Source of the DNA: Methanosarcinales archaeon Methan_01
GTDB taxonomy: Archaea; Halobacteriota; Methanosarcinia; Methanotrichales; Methanotrichaceae
Assembly (NCBI GenBank): GCA_001602645.1
Contig: LUYE01000021.1
Coordinates: forward strand, 1-64,000
DNA length: 64,000 nt
Reading direction: 5' to 3'
The notes under the pieces are model-generated. The model did no database searches and was not told the origin of the DNA. It was given only the letters and a program-made list of their open reading frames with translations. Positions within the stretch are counted from its first letter, which is position 1. Each line of letters opens with the position of its first letter. Of this stretch, positions 1-11,400 are shown piece after piece. Made by a program: the position numbers and the translations under genes.

Positions 1-184
1 ATTGAGGGAGTTGTTGACTTATCCGTATCACAGAATATCAACCGGTTAGGGGCGCACTACCGACTGGTTCGAAAATTACATATTTACATCACCGTATGCA
101 GACCAGTCATTAGATCGTTATATTCCTCAAATTCGCCTTTTAGAATTTGATTGATTATAATGAATTTTACTAAAATTAGTTTTC

Positions 185-1414
185 TCAGAGCCGCCCCCTC
201 AATACCCGCGAAACCGAATCTCTCGCCCTCCGCCCGAGGCGACGGAGCCCCTCGCTGGCCCCTCCTGATGGTGGCTTGGGACCTCGGGGAGTCGGCGCCA
301 AACCCGCCTCCTCCTCCATGATCGAAAGGCGTGTCCGGTAGGCGGCTAGGACGAAGCCGTAGAGGGCGGGCCCCACGATCACCCCCATGACACCGATGGC
401 GAATATCGGAGCAGCAAAGGCGAGGAGGGTAATTGCCGGATGGATCGATGCCCCCGCCCTCGCAAGGGCCGGGCGCATGATGTTCTCGGGAAATACGTTC
501 AGAAATATCGTTCCCAGGATCAGAAGGGCTGCCACCCTGAGGTAATCCTGGAAGATCAGATAGTAGAGGGCCATGGGGACGTAGACGGCGCTCGTCCCGA
601 TGAGGGGCATCAGGGCGAAGACGGCGGTGACCATCCCCCAGAGGAAGGGGTAGGGGACGCCGATGAAGAGGTAGACGAAGGCGGCGATCAGCCCCGTCAG
701 AAGGCTGTTTATCAGGTAGACGTTGAAGAGGCTGTTGTAGATGGCGTTCAGCTCCGAGAGAAAGAGGCGGACCGTCGCCCTCTCTGGCAACAGCTCAAGA
801 AACTTCTCCACCGACCCCGCGCCGTCGACGAGGAGGTAGTAGGTGAGGAGGATGGCGACGCCGAACTGGGCCATCAGGATCGGCAGGTTCTTGGCTATCC
901 AGTCGGCGAAGCCCGTCACGATCCTCCTGGCCCTCGGCAGCACCTCGGGGACTATCCAGGTCCCGGGGGCTGCTAGGATCGCCCCTATCTGCTCCTCTGC
1001 CTGGTCGAGGGCCCCCCCTACGAAGGGGGCTATGACCTTGGGAGCGTGATCATCGTTGATGGACCTGGTCCAGTCGAAGAAGTCCCCAGAGGTCTGGTCT
1101 GCGAACTTGCTCGCCGCCTCGTCGAAGTAATCCTGGTTTTTGGATAGTTCGAGGACCTCCGTCGTCAGGGCGTTAATGACGCTCATGACGAAGACTAGGA
1201 AGATGAGGAAGACGATGGATATGGATAGAAGGGCCGAAAACCGCTTTCTTTTTGTCAGGCCGGCGAGGCGGAGGTGGAAGGGGTGGAGGGCGTAAGCGAA
1301 GAAGAAGCTCACGAGGATGGTGGTGATGAAGTTTTGGGTGACGTAAAGGACCCCCGCCGCGGCGGCGATCAGGATCGTCGCCGCCATCCAGTAGAACCGG
1401 TTCATCGAGGTCAT
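185..1414 (-). CDS. AI-2E family transporter / PerM-like permease (UPF0118)
   Basis: 409-aa ORF with multiple hydrophobic helices and an overall AI-2E/PerM-like pattern (LLTYYLLVDGAGSVEKFLELLPE, INSLLTGLIAAFVYLFIGVPYPFLWGMVTAVFALMPLIG). Confidence 0.9.
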   Translation of the reverse strand: MTSMNRFYWMAATILIAAAAGVLYVTQNFITTILVSFFFAYALHPFHLRLAGLTKRKRFSALLSISIVFLIFLVFVMSVINALTTEVLELSKNQDYFDEAASKFADQTSGDFFDWTRSINDDHAPKVIAPFVGGALDQAEEQIGAILAAPGTWIVPEVLPRARRIVTGFADWIAKNLPILMAQFGVAILLTYYLLVDGAGSVEKFLELLPERATVRLFLSELNAIYNSLFNVYLINSLLTGLIAAFVYLFIGVPYPFLWGMVTAVFALMPLIGTSAVYVPMALYYLIFQDYLRVAALLILGTIFLNVFPENIMRPALARAGASIHPAITLLAFAAPIFAIGVMGVIVGPALYGFVLAAYRTRLSIMEEEAGLAPTPRGPKPPSGGASEGLRRLGRRARDSVSRVLRGRL

Positions 1415-1607
1415 GCTATGAGCTTTTATTGGACTGTTGAAGATATATGTCTTTCCTTCTCTTCTGATCCTCGGGACCGACGAGCAAGACCCCCAAAGGA
1501 GGCAAAGGCCGAGCCACCAGCGGTCTCAGACGGGCCATAGCCGGCCTTAGCCCTTTCCCGAAGAAAACGCTAGGTCGCCTCACCGCCTCAAAGGACGCCG
1601 AATTATT

Positions 1608-2339
1608 CTAAAGCCCCATCTCCGTCCCCCTGGCCCCTTTGAGGATCGCCCCCTCCAGCTTCGCCGATCCGAGGACGGCCCGAGATAGGTCGGAGCCGGT
1701 GAGGTCAGCCCCCGATAGGTCCGCCCTCGTCAAGTCGGCTCCGCTGAGGTCGGCCTCCAAGAGGGAGGAGCCCCTCAGATCCGCGCCTGCGAGCTTCGAT
1801 CGGACGAGCTTCGCTCCCGATAGGTCCGCCCCCGTTAGGTCTGACCTGACGAGCCTGGCCATCCGGAGGTCGGCGCCCCTCAACTTCGCGCCCCGGAGTT
1901 CGGAGCCGGTGAGGTCGGCCATGGTCAGGGTGGCACCGCTTAGGTCGGCCTCGGCCATGGAAAGGGAGCTGAGGTCGGCTCCCTTCAGCTCCGCCCCGAC
2001 GAGCTTCGCTTCCCGAAGGTCTGCCCCCGCGAGGTCAGCCCCCTCAAACTTCGCCTCGGAGAGGTCGGCCCCGACGAGCTTTGAAGATCTGAGGTCGGCG
2101 GATACGAGCTTCGATCGACTGAGGTCGACCCCCGCAAGCCCCGTACCCCTCAGGGCGGCGCCCATGAGGTTTGCGCCCTGGAGGTCGGCGCCCGATAGGT
2201 CCATCCCGCTGAGGTCGGCGCCCCTGAAGTCGGCCCTCATCTGGGGGTTTGCGGCCCGCCACCGGTTCCAGGCCTCGGGGCCCTGCCGGAGGGCCGAAAG
2301 CTGTTCTGGATTCGCCAAGTGAATCGTCCTCCCTTCCAA
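1608..2339 (-). CDS. Pentapeptide repeat protein
   Basis: Nearly the whole protein is A(D/N)LxX repeats (ADLSGADLQGANLMGAALRG...). Confidence 0.95.
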   Translation of the reverse strand: MEGRTIHLANPEQLSALRQGPEAWNRWRAANPQMRADFRGADLSGMDLSGADLQGANLMGAALRGTGLAGVDLSRSKLVSADLRSSKLVGADLSEAKFEGADLAGADLREAKLVGAELKGADLSSLSMAEADLSGATLTMADLTGSELRGAKLRGADLRMARLVRSDLTGADLSGAKLVRSKLAGADLRGSSLLEADLSGADLTRADLSGADLTGSDLSRAVLGSAKLEGAILKGARGTEMGL

Positions 2340-2460
2340 GGTTTTGCGTTGTAGGCGCCCCAGGTTAAAAAAAGTTAGTGGTGGTGGGTCGGTAGGGCGG
2401 CATCATCCCTTCAAAGGAGTCTCGATGCCACTTCAGACGGTGGGTGGCGAGATGGAAGGA

Positions 2461-3189
2461 TCACCATCCTGACCTCCTCCGGACGAAACGGGCCACCTCC
2501 TCTGACCCTGGCGTCTCGAAGATCTCCACCGGAGAGCCGAGGCCGACGAGGCTTCCGCCCATCAGGACGGCGACCCTGTCGGCGAGCCTCCTCGCCTGGT
2601 CCAGGTCGTGGGTCGCCATCACCACCGCTATCTCTCGACGAACGGCCTTCCTGATCAGGTCCTCTATCGTCTCCGCCGTCCTGGGGTCGAGGTTAGCCGT
2701 CGCCTCGTCCAGGAGGAGGAGGTCGGGCTCTGTCACCAACGCCCTCGCCAGGGCGACCCGCTGGGCCTCCCCCCCCGAGAGGCTGGAGGGCCTTCGGTTC
2801 TCGTAACCCGAGAGGCCCACTTCCCGGAGGATGGATCTGACCCGATGGCGGGCGAGCGGGCCGGATACCCCCCTCATAGAAAGGCCGTATGCGACGTTCT
2901 TCTCGACGGATAGGTTGAAGATCGTCGGCTTCTGGAAGACCATCGCCATCCTCCTCCGGGCAAGAAACCTCGCCCTCTCGTCCTCCGATAAGTCGACCCC
3001 GTCGAATAGAACCCTTCCCCCGTCGGGGGGGTCCAGGAGGTCCAAGATCCGCAAGAGGGTCGTCTTCCCCGACCCGGTGGGCCCGATGATGGCCAGAACC
3101 TCGCCCCGTCCGGCCTTCAGGGTGATCCCCCTCAGGACCTCCACCCCGCCCCGGATCGCCCTGACCCCCAAAGCCTCGATCATGTCCAC
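2461..3189 (-). CDS. tupC: Tungstate-type ABC transporter ATP-binding protein
   Basis: Walker A GPTGSGKTT, signature LSGGEAQR, Walker B LLLLDEAT; overlaps a TupB-like permease. Confidence 0.85.
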   Translation of the reverse strand: MDMIEALGVRAIRGGVEVLRGITLKAGRGEVLAIIGPTGSGKTTLLRILDLLDPPDGGRVLFDGVDLSEDERARFLARRRMAMVFQKPTIFNLSVEKNVAYGLSMRGVSGPLARHRVRSILREVGLSGYENRRPSSLSGGEAQRVALARALVTEPDLLLLDEATANLDPRTAETIEDLIRKAVRREIAVVMATHDLDQARRLADRVAVLMGGSLVGLGSPVEIFETPGSEEVARFVRRRSGW

Positions 3190-3884
3190 CAGTTCCCCTG
3201 GACCCTGTTGACGAGGAGGTTCACCAGAAGGGATATGGAGACGAGGATGATCCCCAGGGCCATCGAGAGCTCGATCTCCCCCCGGGAGGTCTCCAGGGCG
3301 ATGGCCGTCGTCAGGACCCTGGTGTGACCCCTGATGTTGCCGCCGATCATCATAGCCACCCCCACCTCCGAGAGGGCCCGGCCGAATCCGAGGAGGACCG
3401 CGGCCATCATGGCGGCCTTCGCCTCTCCCATGATGGTTTGGATCGCCTGAAACCTCGACGCCCCCAGAGATAAGGCCGAATCTCGGACGGCGGGTCCGAC
3501 GCCGCTGAGGGCGGCGATGGTGAGACCGATCATGATCGGGGATATGAGGACCGTCTGGCCCACTACCATCCCGGCGGGGGTGAAGAGGAGGCCGAGGCTT
3601 CCGAAGGGGCCGGACCTCGATAGGAGGAGGAAGACGACGAGGCCGACGGTCACCGTCGGGAGGCTGTAGAGGGTTTGGATGAGGTTGACGACAGCCCTTT
3701 TCCCCCTAAAATTGTGAAAATGGATGAGGCCGCCGATCGGCACGGCGATGCCGGCGGCGATGGTCGTAGAGGTGATGGCTATGGCGAGGGACCTAGCCGT
3801 TATCTCCACCACGGCCGGGTCGAGGGCCAAGATCAGCTCCACCGCCTTCGCCAGCCCCGCCGTGATTTCATCCAAAGGGCTCAC
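3180..3884 (-). CDS. tupB: Tungstate-type ABC transporter permease
   Basis: 234-aa binding-protein-dependent permease; ETSRGEIELSMALGIILVSISLLVNLLVN C-terminus typical of TupB. Confidence 0.85.
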   Translation of the reverse strand: MSPLDEITAGLAKAVELILALDPAVVEITARSLAIAITSTTIAAGIAVPIGGLIHFHNFRGKRAVVNLIQTLYSLPTVTVGLVVFLLLSRSGPFGSLGLLFTPAGMVVGQTVLISPIMIGLTIAALSGVGPAVRDSALSLGASRFQAIQTIMGEAKAAMMAAVLLGFGRALSEVGVAMMIGGNIRGHTRVLTTAIALETSRGEIELSMALGIILVSISLLVNLLVNRVQGNWWT

Positions 3885-3929
3885 CCGTATGCTTATTTGA
3901 TCCAGGGATTCCTTCCGCGAATAAGGCGG

Positions 3930-4880
3930 TTACGCCAAGGCCCTGCTGCAGACGTCGTCGGCGAGGGGGATCACGCCCTCGTCCCCGGAGCACCCTATGA
4001 TATCGCAGTTGCCTCTGGCGGCGTTGAAGAGAGGCTTGCCGATGGTCTCCGTCCCGTACTCGGCGATCAGGTCTTGGCCCTCGTCGGAGACGAGGAAGTT
4101 GATGAAGTTCTTTGCCATCTCGCAGTTTGTTTCGGGGTAGACGGTGGGGCTGACGGGTATGGCGGCGTAGACGTTGATGAGGAACTCATCGCTCTCGATC
4201 AGGGGGACCAGATCGAGGTCGCTCCTGAAGGCGGCGAAGGTGGAGGTGTCGCAGAGGGTGTAGGCCTCCATCTCGCTGGTCATCAGCAGGGTCTGGCCCA
4301 TGGGCTGGCCAGCTTCGACGTACCAGGAGGCTCCGGAAGTCGAGATCTCTGAATAGTTGAAGCCCGCTTTATTCCAGAGGAGCTTCTCTCTCGCATGGGT
4401 CCCGGAGTCGTCGCCTCTAGATACGAACTTCACTTCCCCGGGGTTATCCATGCCGTGGACCATGATCGCCCTCATCGCATCAGAGGCGTTCAATCCGGTG
4501 ATCCCTGCGGGGTCGTCCTCGGGGCCGACGATGATGAAGTAGTTGTAGGCGAAGCAGGTCCTTGAGAGGCCATAACCATCCTCGATGAACTTTCTCTCCC
4601 TCTCCGCGTCGTGGACGAGGATGAGGTCGGCGTCGCCCTTAACGGCGCGTTCGATAGCTATCCCCGTCCCGCCAGAGACGGTCCGGACGTCGACATCGTA
4701 CATCTCCTCGAAGATATCCTCCATCTCGTCAAGAAGGAGGGTATCGTACAGGCTGGTGGTCGTCGAGATCCGAAGCAGCTCTCTCTCGCCCTCTCCCGCT
4801 CGGTCCTCGGCAGCTGCCGCGGTACAGAGGAGGGCGGCTATCAGGGCGAAGGCCGATGTCCGATGAGATATTTCCTTCAT
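3930..4880 (-). CDS. tupA: Tungstate-type ABC transporter substrate-binding protein
   Basis: Signal peptide; LRISTTTSLYDTLLLDEMEDIFEE and GDADLILVHDAERERKFIEDGYG are TupA-like. Confidence 0.88.
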   Translation of the reverse strand: MKEISHRTSAFALIAALLCTAAAAEDRAGEGERELLRISTTTSLYDTLLLDEMEDIFEEMYDVDVRTVSGGTGIAIERAVKGDADLILVHDAERERKFIEDGYGLSRTCFAYNYFIIVGPEDDPAGITGLNASDAMRAIMVHGMDNPGEVKFVSRGDDSGTHAREKLLWNKAGFNYSEISTSGASWYVEAGQPMGQTLLMTSEMEAYTLCDTSTFAAFRSDLDLVPLIESDEFLINVYAAIPVSPTVYPETNCEMAKNFINFLVSDEGQDLIAEYGTETIGKPLFNAARGNCDIIGCSGDEGVIPLADDVCSRALA

Positions 4881-5053
4881 AACGATCGTAGATTGAATAG
4901 ATAAGATTACTATAAAAGATCTCCGTTAACACTTATGAATTGACGGCTCTTCGTGGTGGTCCTGAGCTGAGGGAGATGAAGACAGCTGGAGGATGAGCTT
5001 TATTGAGATCTGCTGCCATATCATCGTAAGAAAAGTTCTAGGGGTGCTGGGTC

Positions 5054-5272
5054 GTGAAGGAGTACATCAACGGCGAGATCGCCGTCTTCTGGAAACCAGA
5101 AAAGTGCATCCATTCGGCGGAGTGCCTCAAGGGCCTGTCGGGGGTCTTCGACCTCCAGAAGAGCTCCTGGGTGGATATAGAGGGCGCCGCCTCCGAGGAG
5201 ATCGGGGTGGTGAGGGATGGACCCCTCCTCGTCAGCGGAAGGTGCGCTCTCGCCGGACAAAGTGGCAGATAA
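5054..5272 (+). CDS. Small Fer4_19/YjdI-like mono-cluster Fe-S protein with atypical C-terminus
   Basis: GTG start; EIAVFWKPEKCIHSAECLKGLSGVFDLQKSSWVDIEGA matches the Fer4_19 pattern; the usual CPSGAL tail is replaced by GRCALAG. Confidence 0.6.
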   Translation: MKEYINGEIAVFWKPEKCIHSAECLKGLSGVFDLQKSSWVDIEGAASEEIGVVRDGPLLVSGRCALAGQSGR

Positions 5273-5344
5273 TATATAAAATTACTTTTATAGATAGTTC
5301 ATCTAATCGAGACAACAAAGTTTAACTATGATAAACAAATTTTG

Positions 5345-5360
5345 CTCAAATTAAGTTGAG
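5345..5360 (+). promoter_or_regulatory. Putative operator ctcaaattaagttgag
   Basis: Inverted repeat CTCAA-N6-TTGAG upstream of the giant toroid/DUF4430 gene; matches the island motif. Confidence 0.5.
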
Positions 5361-5412
5361 TTCAATCAATTTAATTTGGGCGAGGGAGTTGAACCGTCAG
5401 GATGACCTGTTC

Positions 5413-8400
5413 ATGGGAAAGGGCCTCAGATTATTCGATCCGTTGATTTTGAAGGGCACCGCAAAATGCGGGAAGATCCATCCTTCGGGCATTGAAAAGG
5501 AAAGTAGATCGATCCCAGCTGTCAGGCCGGTCTTGAGAATTCTATGGCTCGGCCTTATTTTCATGCTATTCTTGGCCGGGACGGAAGCGACTCGGGACTT
5601 CCCCCTGACGGGGGACGATCCCGTCATCAGGGATGCAGCAAGTTACCTATTGTCTTGCCAGAAAGAGGATGGCGGCTTCGGAAACGAACCGGATGCCGCG
5701 ACGAGCAGCATAGTCCCGACGGCCGACGCGGCCATGGCTCTAGCCCTCACAGGCGACATAAGCCGCGCCAAGGAGGGCGGCAATACCCCCCTCGACTACC
5801 TGGTCGCAAACCCGCCGGCCGGCAACTCATCCGGCGGGAGCCTCGGCCGGTATGTGATGGGGATAGTCGCCGCAGGAGGCGACCCGCGAGATGTATCGGG
5901 GGTTGACTATGTTGAGAAGCTAAAGGATCTCGCAAAGCCGCCATACGGCGATGAGAACCTCTTCTCGGAGTCCTACATCCTCCTGGGGCTTGCCGCAGCA
6001 GGCGAGTCGGAGTCGTCGGAGGCTCAGGCCTTCATATCTTACGTGTTGGACAAGCAGCACTCATCAGGCGGCTGGGGCTGGGGTGGCGGGTCCCCGGATC
6101 TGGACACCACCGGGATCGCCACCATCGCCCTTCTGGCCGCTGGCGAGGCCGCAGACTCGCAGCCGATCCAGGACGCCATTGAGCATATGAGCAGCCAACA
6201 GAACGACGACGGCGGCTTTCCCTCTTCGGGGATGAGCGCCGACTCCAACGCCATCAGCGACGGCTGGGCTATGATGGCCTTAAACGCTGCAGGCGTCGAC
6301 CCCGCCGAATGGCGGAAAGGGACAGCAACTCCCGCCACCCACCTTCTGAGCTGCCAGCAGGAGAGCGGGGTCTTCTGGTGGAAGCCCGATGTCAAGGGAG
6401 CTGCCGGGTTCCTCGTCGAGGAAACCTCTTACTCCATCATCGCCCTGATGGGCAAAAGCCTCCCCATCACCGCCGCCGCCCGTGGCGCTGAGGCCGAGGG
6501 CGCCACCGTCTCCGTCACCGTCCTCGGGGACGGCGATCTCCTCTTCAGCCGCGACCTCGCCATCGGGGCCAAGAGCTCTGCAAAAGACGGCTTTGAGATC
6601 TCTAACCCCACCGTATTGGGGGCGCTTGCGGCGACGGGGCTCACCTATTCCCTCGCCGACCCCGAGGGGAAGGGAAGGCCGACCGTCTCGGACCTGGAAG
6701 GGTATGGGGCTCCGATCTACTTCGTCGACGGGGCGAGACAGACCGATCCCATCGGCGAATACAACCTGACCGGGGACGAGTGCGTAGTGATCAGCGCTCC
6801 TGACACCGTTCTGCCGCTCCGGCTGACCGCTCCGGATGATGTGGTAGAAGGGACGGCGTTCACCATTGAGGTCGCCTCCGAGGATCTGGATGATCGGGGT
6901 CTCATCGTATCGGCTCCGGTGGATGGGGCGACGGTCACGGTGAAGTCCGACACCATCTCTGCAGACTACACCACCGATGAGGATGGGAAGACCCCCGAGA
7001 TCACCCTAAAAGAGCCCGGAGAGTACAGGGTCGAGGCCAAGAAGGACGGGTACATTGCCACCTTTTACCTGAACTGCGGGTATCAGATCATAAACTGTCG
7101 AAGCAGCCAGCCTGTGGACGTCACCATCCACGTCCTGGGGAACGCCGCCCCCCTCTTCAGCGGCGAGGTAGAAGTCACCGCTGTCGGGTTTGAGAAGGAC
7201 GGATACGAGATCGAGAACCCGACGGCTTTGGGGGCTCTCGAAGTGACCAGAGTCTCTTACTCCCTCGGCGATCCCTGGGGCGGTGGAAGCCCTGCGGTCA
7301 CCGATCTCGCGGGGTTGGGGATGCCGGTCTACTTCGTCAATGGAGCATCTCCGAACGTGGGGCTCGACGAGTATTTCCTGAGCGATGGGGATTGGATCAC
7401 CGTCACCGCGCCTTACACAGTTTATCCCCTCAAGATGACGGCTCCCGCCGACGTCATCGCTGGAGAACGGTTCAAGATCAAGGTGGAGTCTGAAGAGTAC
7501 GATGCTTCGTGGAACAAGGTGATGGTGCCTCAGCAAGGCGCCACCGTCACCATCGGCTCCGAGACCTACACCACGGGGGCCGATGGATACACGTCGGATA
7601 TAATGTTCACGACGGCGGGCGAGTACAGGGTCAGGGCCGATAAGCCGGGGTACATCAGCACTTACTACCTGACCCCCGGAGGCTATCACATAATTGCTTG
7701 CGAGGAGGGAGAGATCTTCACCGTCGCGATTCACGTCCTCGGAAACGGAAACCCTCTCTTCAGCGGGGAGGTGGACGTCGGCTCCGTCGGATTCGAGAAG
7801 GACGGATACCATATCGACAACCCGACGGCGATGGGTGCCCTCGACGTGACCGGGGTCTCTTACACCCTCGGCGATCCGTGGGGCATGGGAAGTCCCGCAG
7901 TCACCGATCTGGCCGGGAAAGGGATGCCCGTCTATTACGTTGATGGAGGCGCTCCAAGCGTTGGGCTCGACCAGTATTATTTGAACGATGGAGATTGGAT
8001 CACCGTCAGCGCCCCATACACCGTATACCCACTGAAGATGACGGCTCCCACTGACGTCATCGCCGGAGAACGGTTCAAGATCAAGGTGGAGTCCGAGGAG
8101 TACGACGCCTCTTGGAACCCGATCACGATACCCCAGCAAGGCGCCACCGTCACCGTCGGGTCTAAGGCTTATACCACCGGGGCTGACGGATATACTGGAA
8201 ACATCACATTGCCCAGTGCCGGCGAGTACAAGGTCAAGGCAGATAAAGCCGGCTACATTGGGACGTACTACCTGACGCCCGGAGGCTACCAGATCATAAA
8301 CTGCCTGGAAGCCGGAGGAGAGACGGTCACGATCCACGTCCTGGGGAACGGAAATCCCCTCTTCAGCGACGAGATATTCGTAAGCAACGTCGGCTTTGAG

Positions 8401-11400
8401 AAGGACGGATACGAGATCGATAACCCGACGGCGATGGGTGCCCTCGACGTGACCGGCGTCTCTTACACCCTCGGCGACCCCTGGGGCGGTGGAAGCCCAG
8501 CTATAACCAATCTGGCGGGCTTGGGGATGCCGGTCTATTACGTCGATGGGGTCGCTCCAAGCGTCGGGCTCGACGAGTATTTCCTGAGCGATGGGAACTG
8601 GATCACCGTCAGCGCCCCATACACTGTATACTCGCTGAAGATGACAAATTCGAAGGACGCCACTCTCCCTCCTCCTGATGAGGTCGTAGTCGGCGACCCA
8701 TTCAAGATCAAGGTCGTATCTGAAGAGTACGACGCCACTTGGAACCTGGTCACGGTACCCCAGCAAGGCGCCACCGTCACCGTCGGATCCAAGACTTACA
8801 CCACGGGGGTCGACGGAAATACCTCGAACATCACGTTGACATGGGAGGGAGAGTACAAGGTCAAGGCGAGTAAGCCTGGGCACATCGGGACTTATTACCT
8901 GACGCCCGGAGGCTATCACATAATCACCGCCACCGGCGAGATCGATAGCGACCTAATTGTGACAAAGAAGGCCGATAAGAACTCGGCGAACCCCGGCGAG
9001 ATCCTCAACTACACCATAACGATCTGCAACGACTATCCATACGCGGTGAAAGACGTTCGGGTCACCGACGACCTCCCGGAGGAATCGTCCTTCGAGTACG
9101 CAGATCCCTGGCCCAATTCGACGGACGGAAATCATCTGGAATGGAACCTCCCCGAGGAGATGCCGGCAGGAGGATGCCAGGTGATCAGCCTGAGGGTGAA
9201 GGTCGATGATAAGCCCCCTTCGGGCCTCCTTGAAAACTGCATTGAAGTGATGGCCCTCGATGAAAACGATGATCCGATCTGTGCTCGCGGCTGCAGCAGG
9301 GTCTTTGTGGGCATCACCGACCCTCTCATAGTGACCAAGACCGCCGACAAGGAGTCGGTGGAGCGGGGAAAGAAGGTCAAGTACTCGATAGAGGTCCACA
9401 ACATCTACGCAGTTGAAAACCTGAACGAAGTGACGGTCAAAGACGCCTTCAGCCGGGATGTGGAGTTCATCACCGCTGAACCCGCCCCCGTACAGAAGTA
9501 CGATGAAGGGGATAGTCTCAGGGAGATCGTATGGATCTTCGATCAGATCAAACCCGGCGACTTTGAGGATATCACCCTGGAAGTGCTCGTCCCGGAGATG
9601 CAGGACTTCGAGTTCGGTATGGAGCAGAGCGTCAGTGGCGAGGGGTTCGTCAACGCCGCCAACGACTACTCCACCACCTCTCCGAACTACAACCTCAATA
9701 ACGTCGTCATCGTCACCGCCGTCAACGACACGAACGTCGCCATCAAGGCGTCAGACAGCGCGAACGTCGAGGTGACCGACCCGGGAACCGAGCTCTCCAC
9801 CCGGGAGCACGGGAGCGGCAGCTACGAGAGCGAGGATCTGGTCACGGTCAAGACAGAGGACAAGTCCATCGAGATGGCAAAGGACGTCTCGGCGACATTC
9901 GCCACCACTGCCCTCGGCCTCTACAACAACCGATCCGTCACCTACTCCTCGAGATGGACCGAGACGGCCTGCGGAAAGAACCGGATCACCGGCACCACCA
10001 TGAGCGAGGCCTATCGGTACGCCACAGCCATCGACCGGGACTCATACTTCAAGCTCGACGAGACGGGCACCTCGATGGCCTTCGACTCGGAGTTCGAGGG
10101 GATGGGAAGCTTCAGGGTATTCCAGAAGCCGACCGCCGAGGGCGACCAAGCCGACTTCGAATCCGAGGAGACCTACTCGGGGAGCTTCAAGGTCCGCCAG
10201 GTCGCCAACGGCTCCAGCATCAAGTATGAGAAGTCGGCTTCGGGGACTGGATTGGTCGCTGCCGATAAAAGGATAGGAGACGAGCAGAGGTCCTACGAGT
10301 CGGGGTCGGGCGCCTACGACTCCGATGAGATCATCGAGGCCGCAACCGACTACATCGCAAAGGAGATCCGCCTAGCCCATCAGCCGACGAGCTTCGACCT
10401 CGGAGGCGGTCTAGCCTTCAACAACACGGCCAAGTGGGAGGAGGGGATCTGGTCGAAGAACGAAAGCAAGAACAGAACCACCTTCATCGGCGAGAAGTTC
10501 TCAAGCCTCGACCGCCTCGATAAGGAGACGGTGGTGAGAGGGCTTGGGGACGTCGCGACGGAGGCCGAGTTCTCCGGGATGGGACGGTTCAGGATGATCT
10601 CCATCGACACCGGCGTCAACGTATCAGAGAACGAGACGGTCAACAGCTCTACGAGAAGGATGCGAGAGGCAGAGATCGAGATCGACGACCTCTACTCCGG
10701 CGACTACTCCATCGAGAGGAGGGTGGTCTTCGCCGGGGACTTCGAGTACGATCGCCCTCACCTCTCGGCCGAGAAGTCCGGCGAGATCCTCTATTCGGAT
10801 GACGCCATCCTCGCCCGGTACAACATAACCCTCATAAACGACGGCAACCGGGCCCTCGGCCCCCTATTTATTAGAGACCTCTTCCCGCCGGGGGCGGAGT
10901 TCGTAAACGCCTCCGAGAGGACGTCACGCCTCTCCGATGGGAGCGCCGAGTGGACCTTTGCGAACCTGGGGCTCGGCCGCACCCTCAGCATCACGATGTG
11001 GCTTGACGTCACCGACTGCCGCACAGATGAGATCGTCAACAGGCTTGAGGCCTCGGCGGGCTACAACGGAAACGTCACCACAGCCGTCGCCTTCTCCGCC
11101 ATGGAGACCAACTGGCTGAGCTGGCACGACGACGCGTCGGTGACGGCGACCAAGACGGGCGAGGCGGACCCGGCGACGCCGAACTTGGTCACCTACACCC
11201 TCACCATCTCGAACCTCGACGAGGATACCAAGGCAGCCAAGGTGACCGACATCTTGCCAGAGGGGATGAGGTTCCTCGACTCCTCGCCTCTGCCCTCCTC
11301 CATCGACGGAAACGCCGTCACCTGGAGCCTGATAGAGATTGGCCCGTACGAGGCCGAGACGATCGTCTACGGGGTCGAGGCCCTCCGGAGCGGGAGGTTC

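Noticed and set aside
7006-8919. 637-aa minus-strand ORF antisense to the giant repeat protein
   Set aside because: Its internal repeats mirror the coding repeats on the plus strand; this is a shadow ORF from high-GC codon bias.
6499-8937. CRISPR-like or intergenic repeat array
   Set aside because: The repeats are in-frame protein domains of ~200 aa, without spacers.
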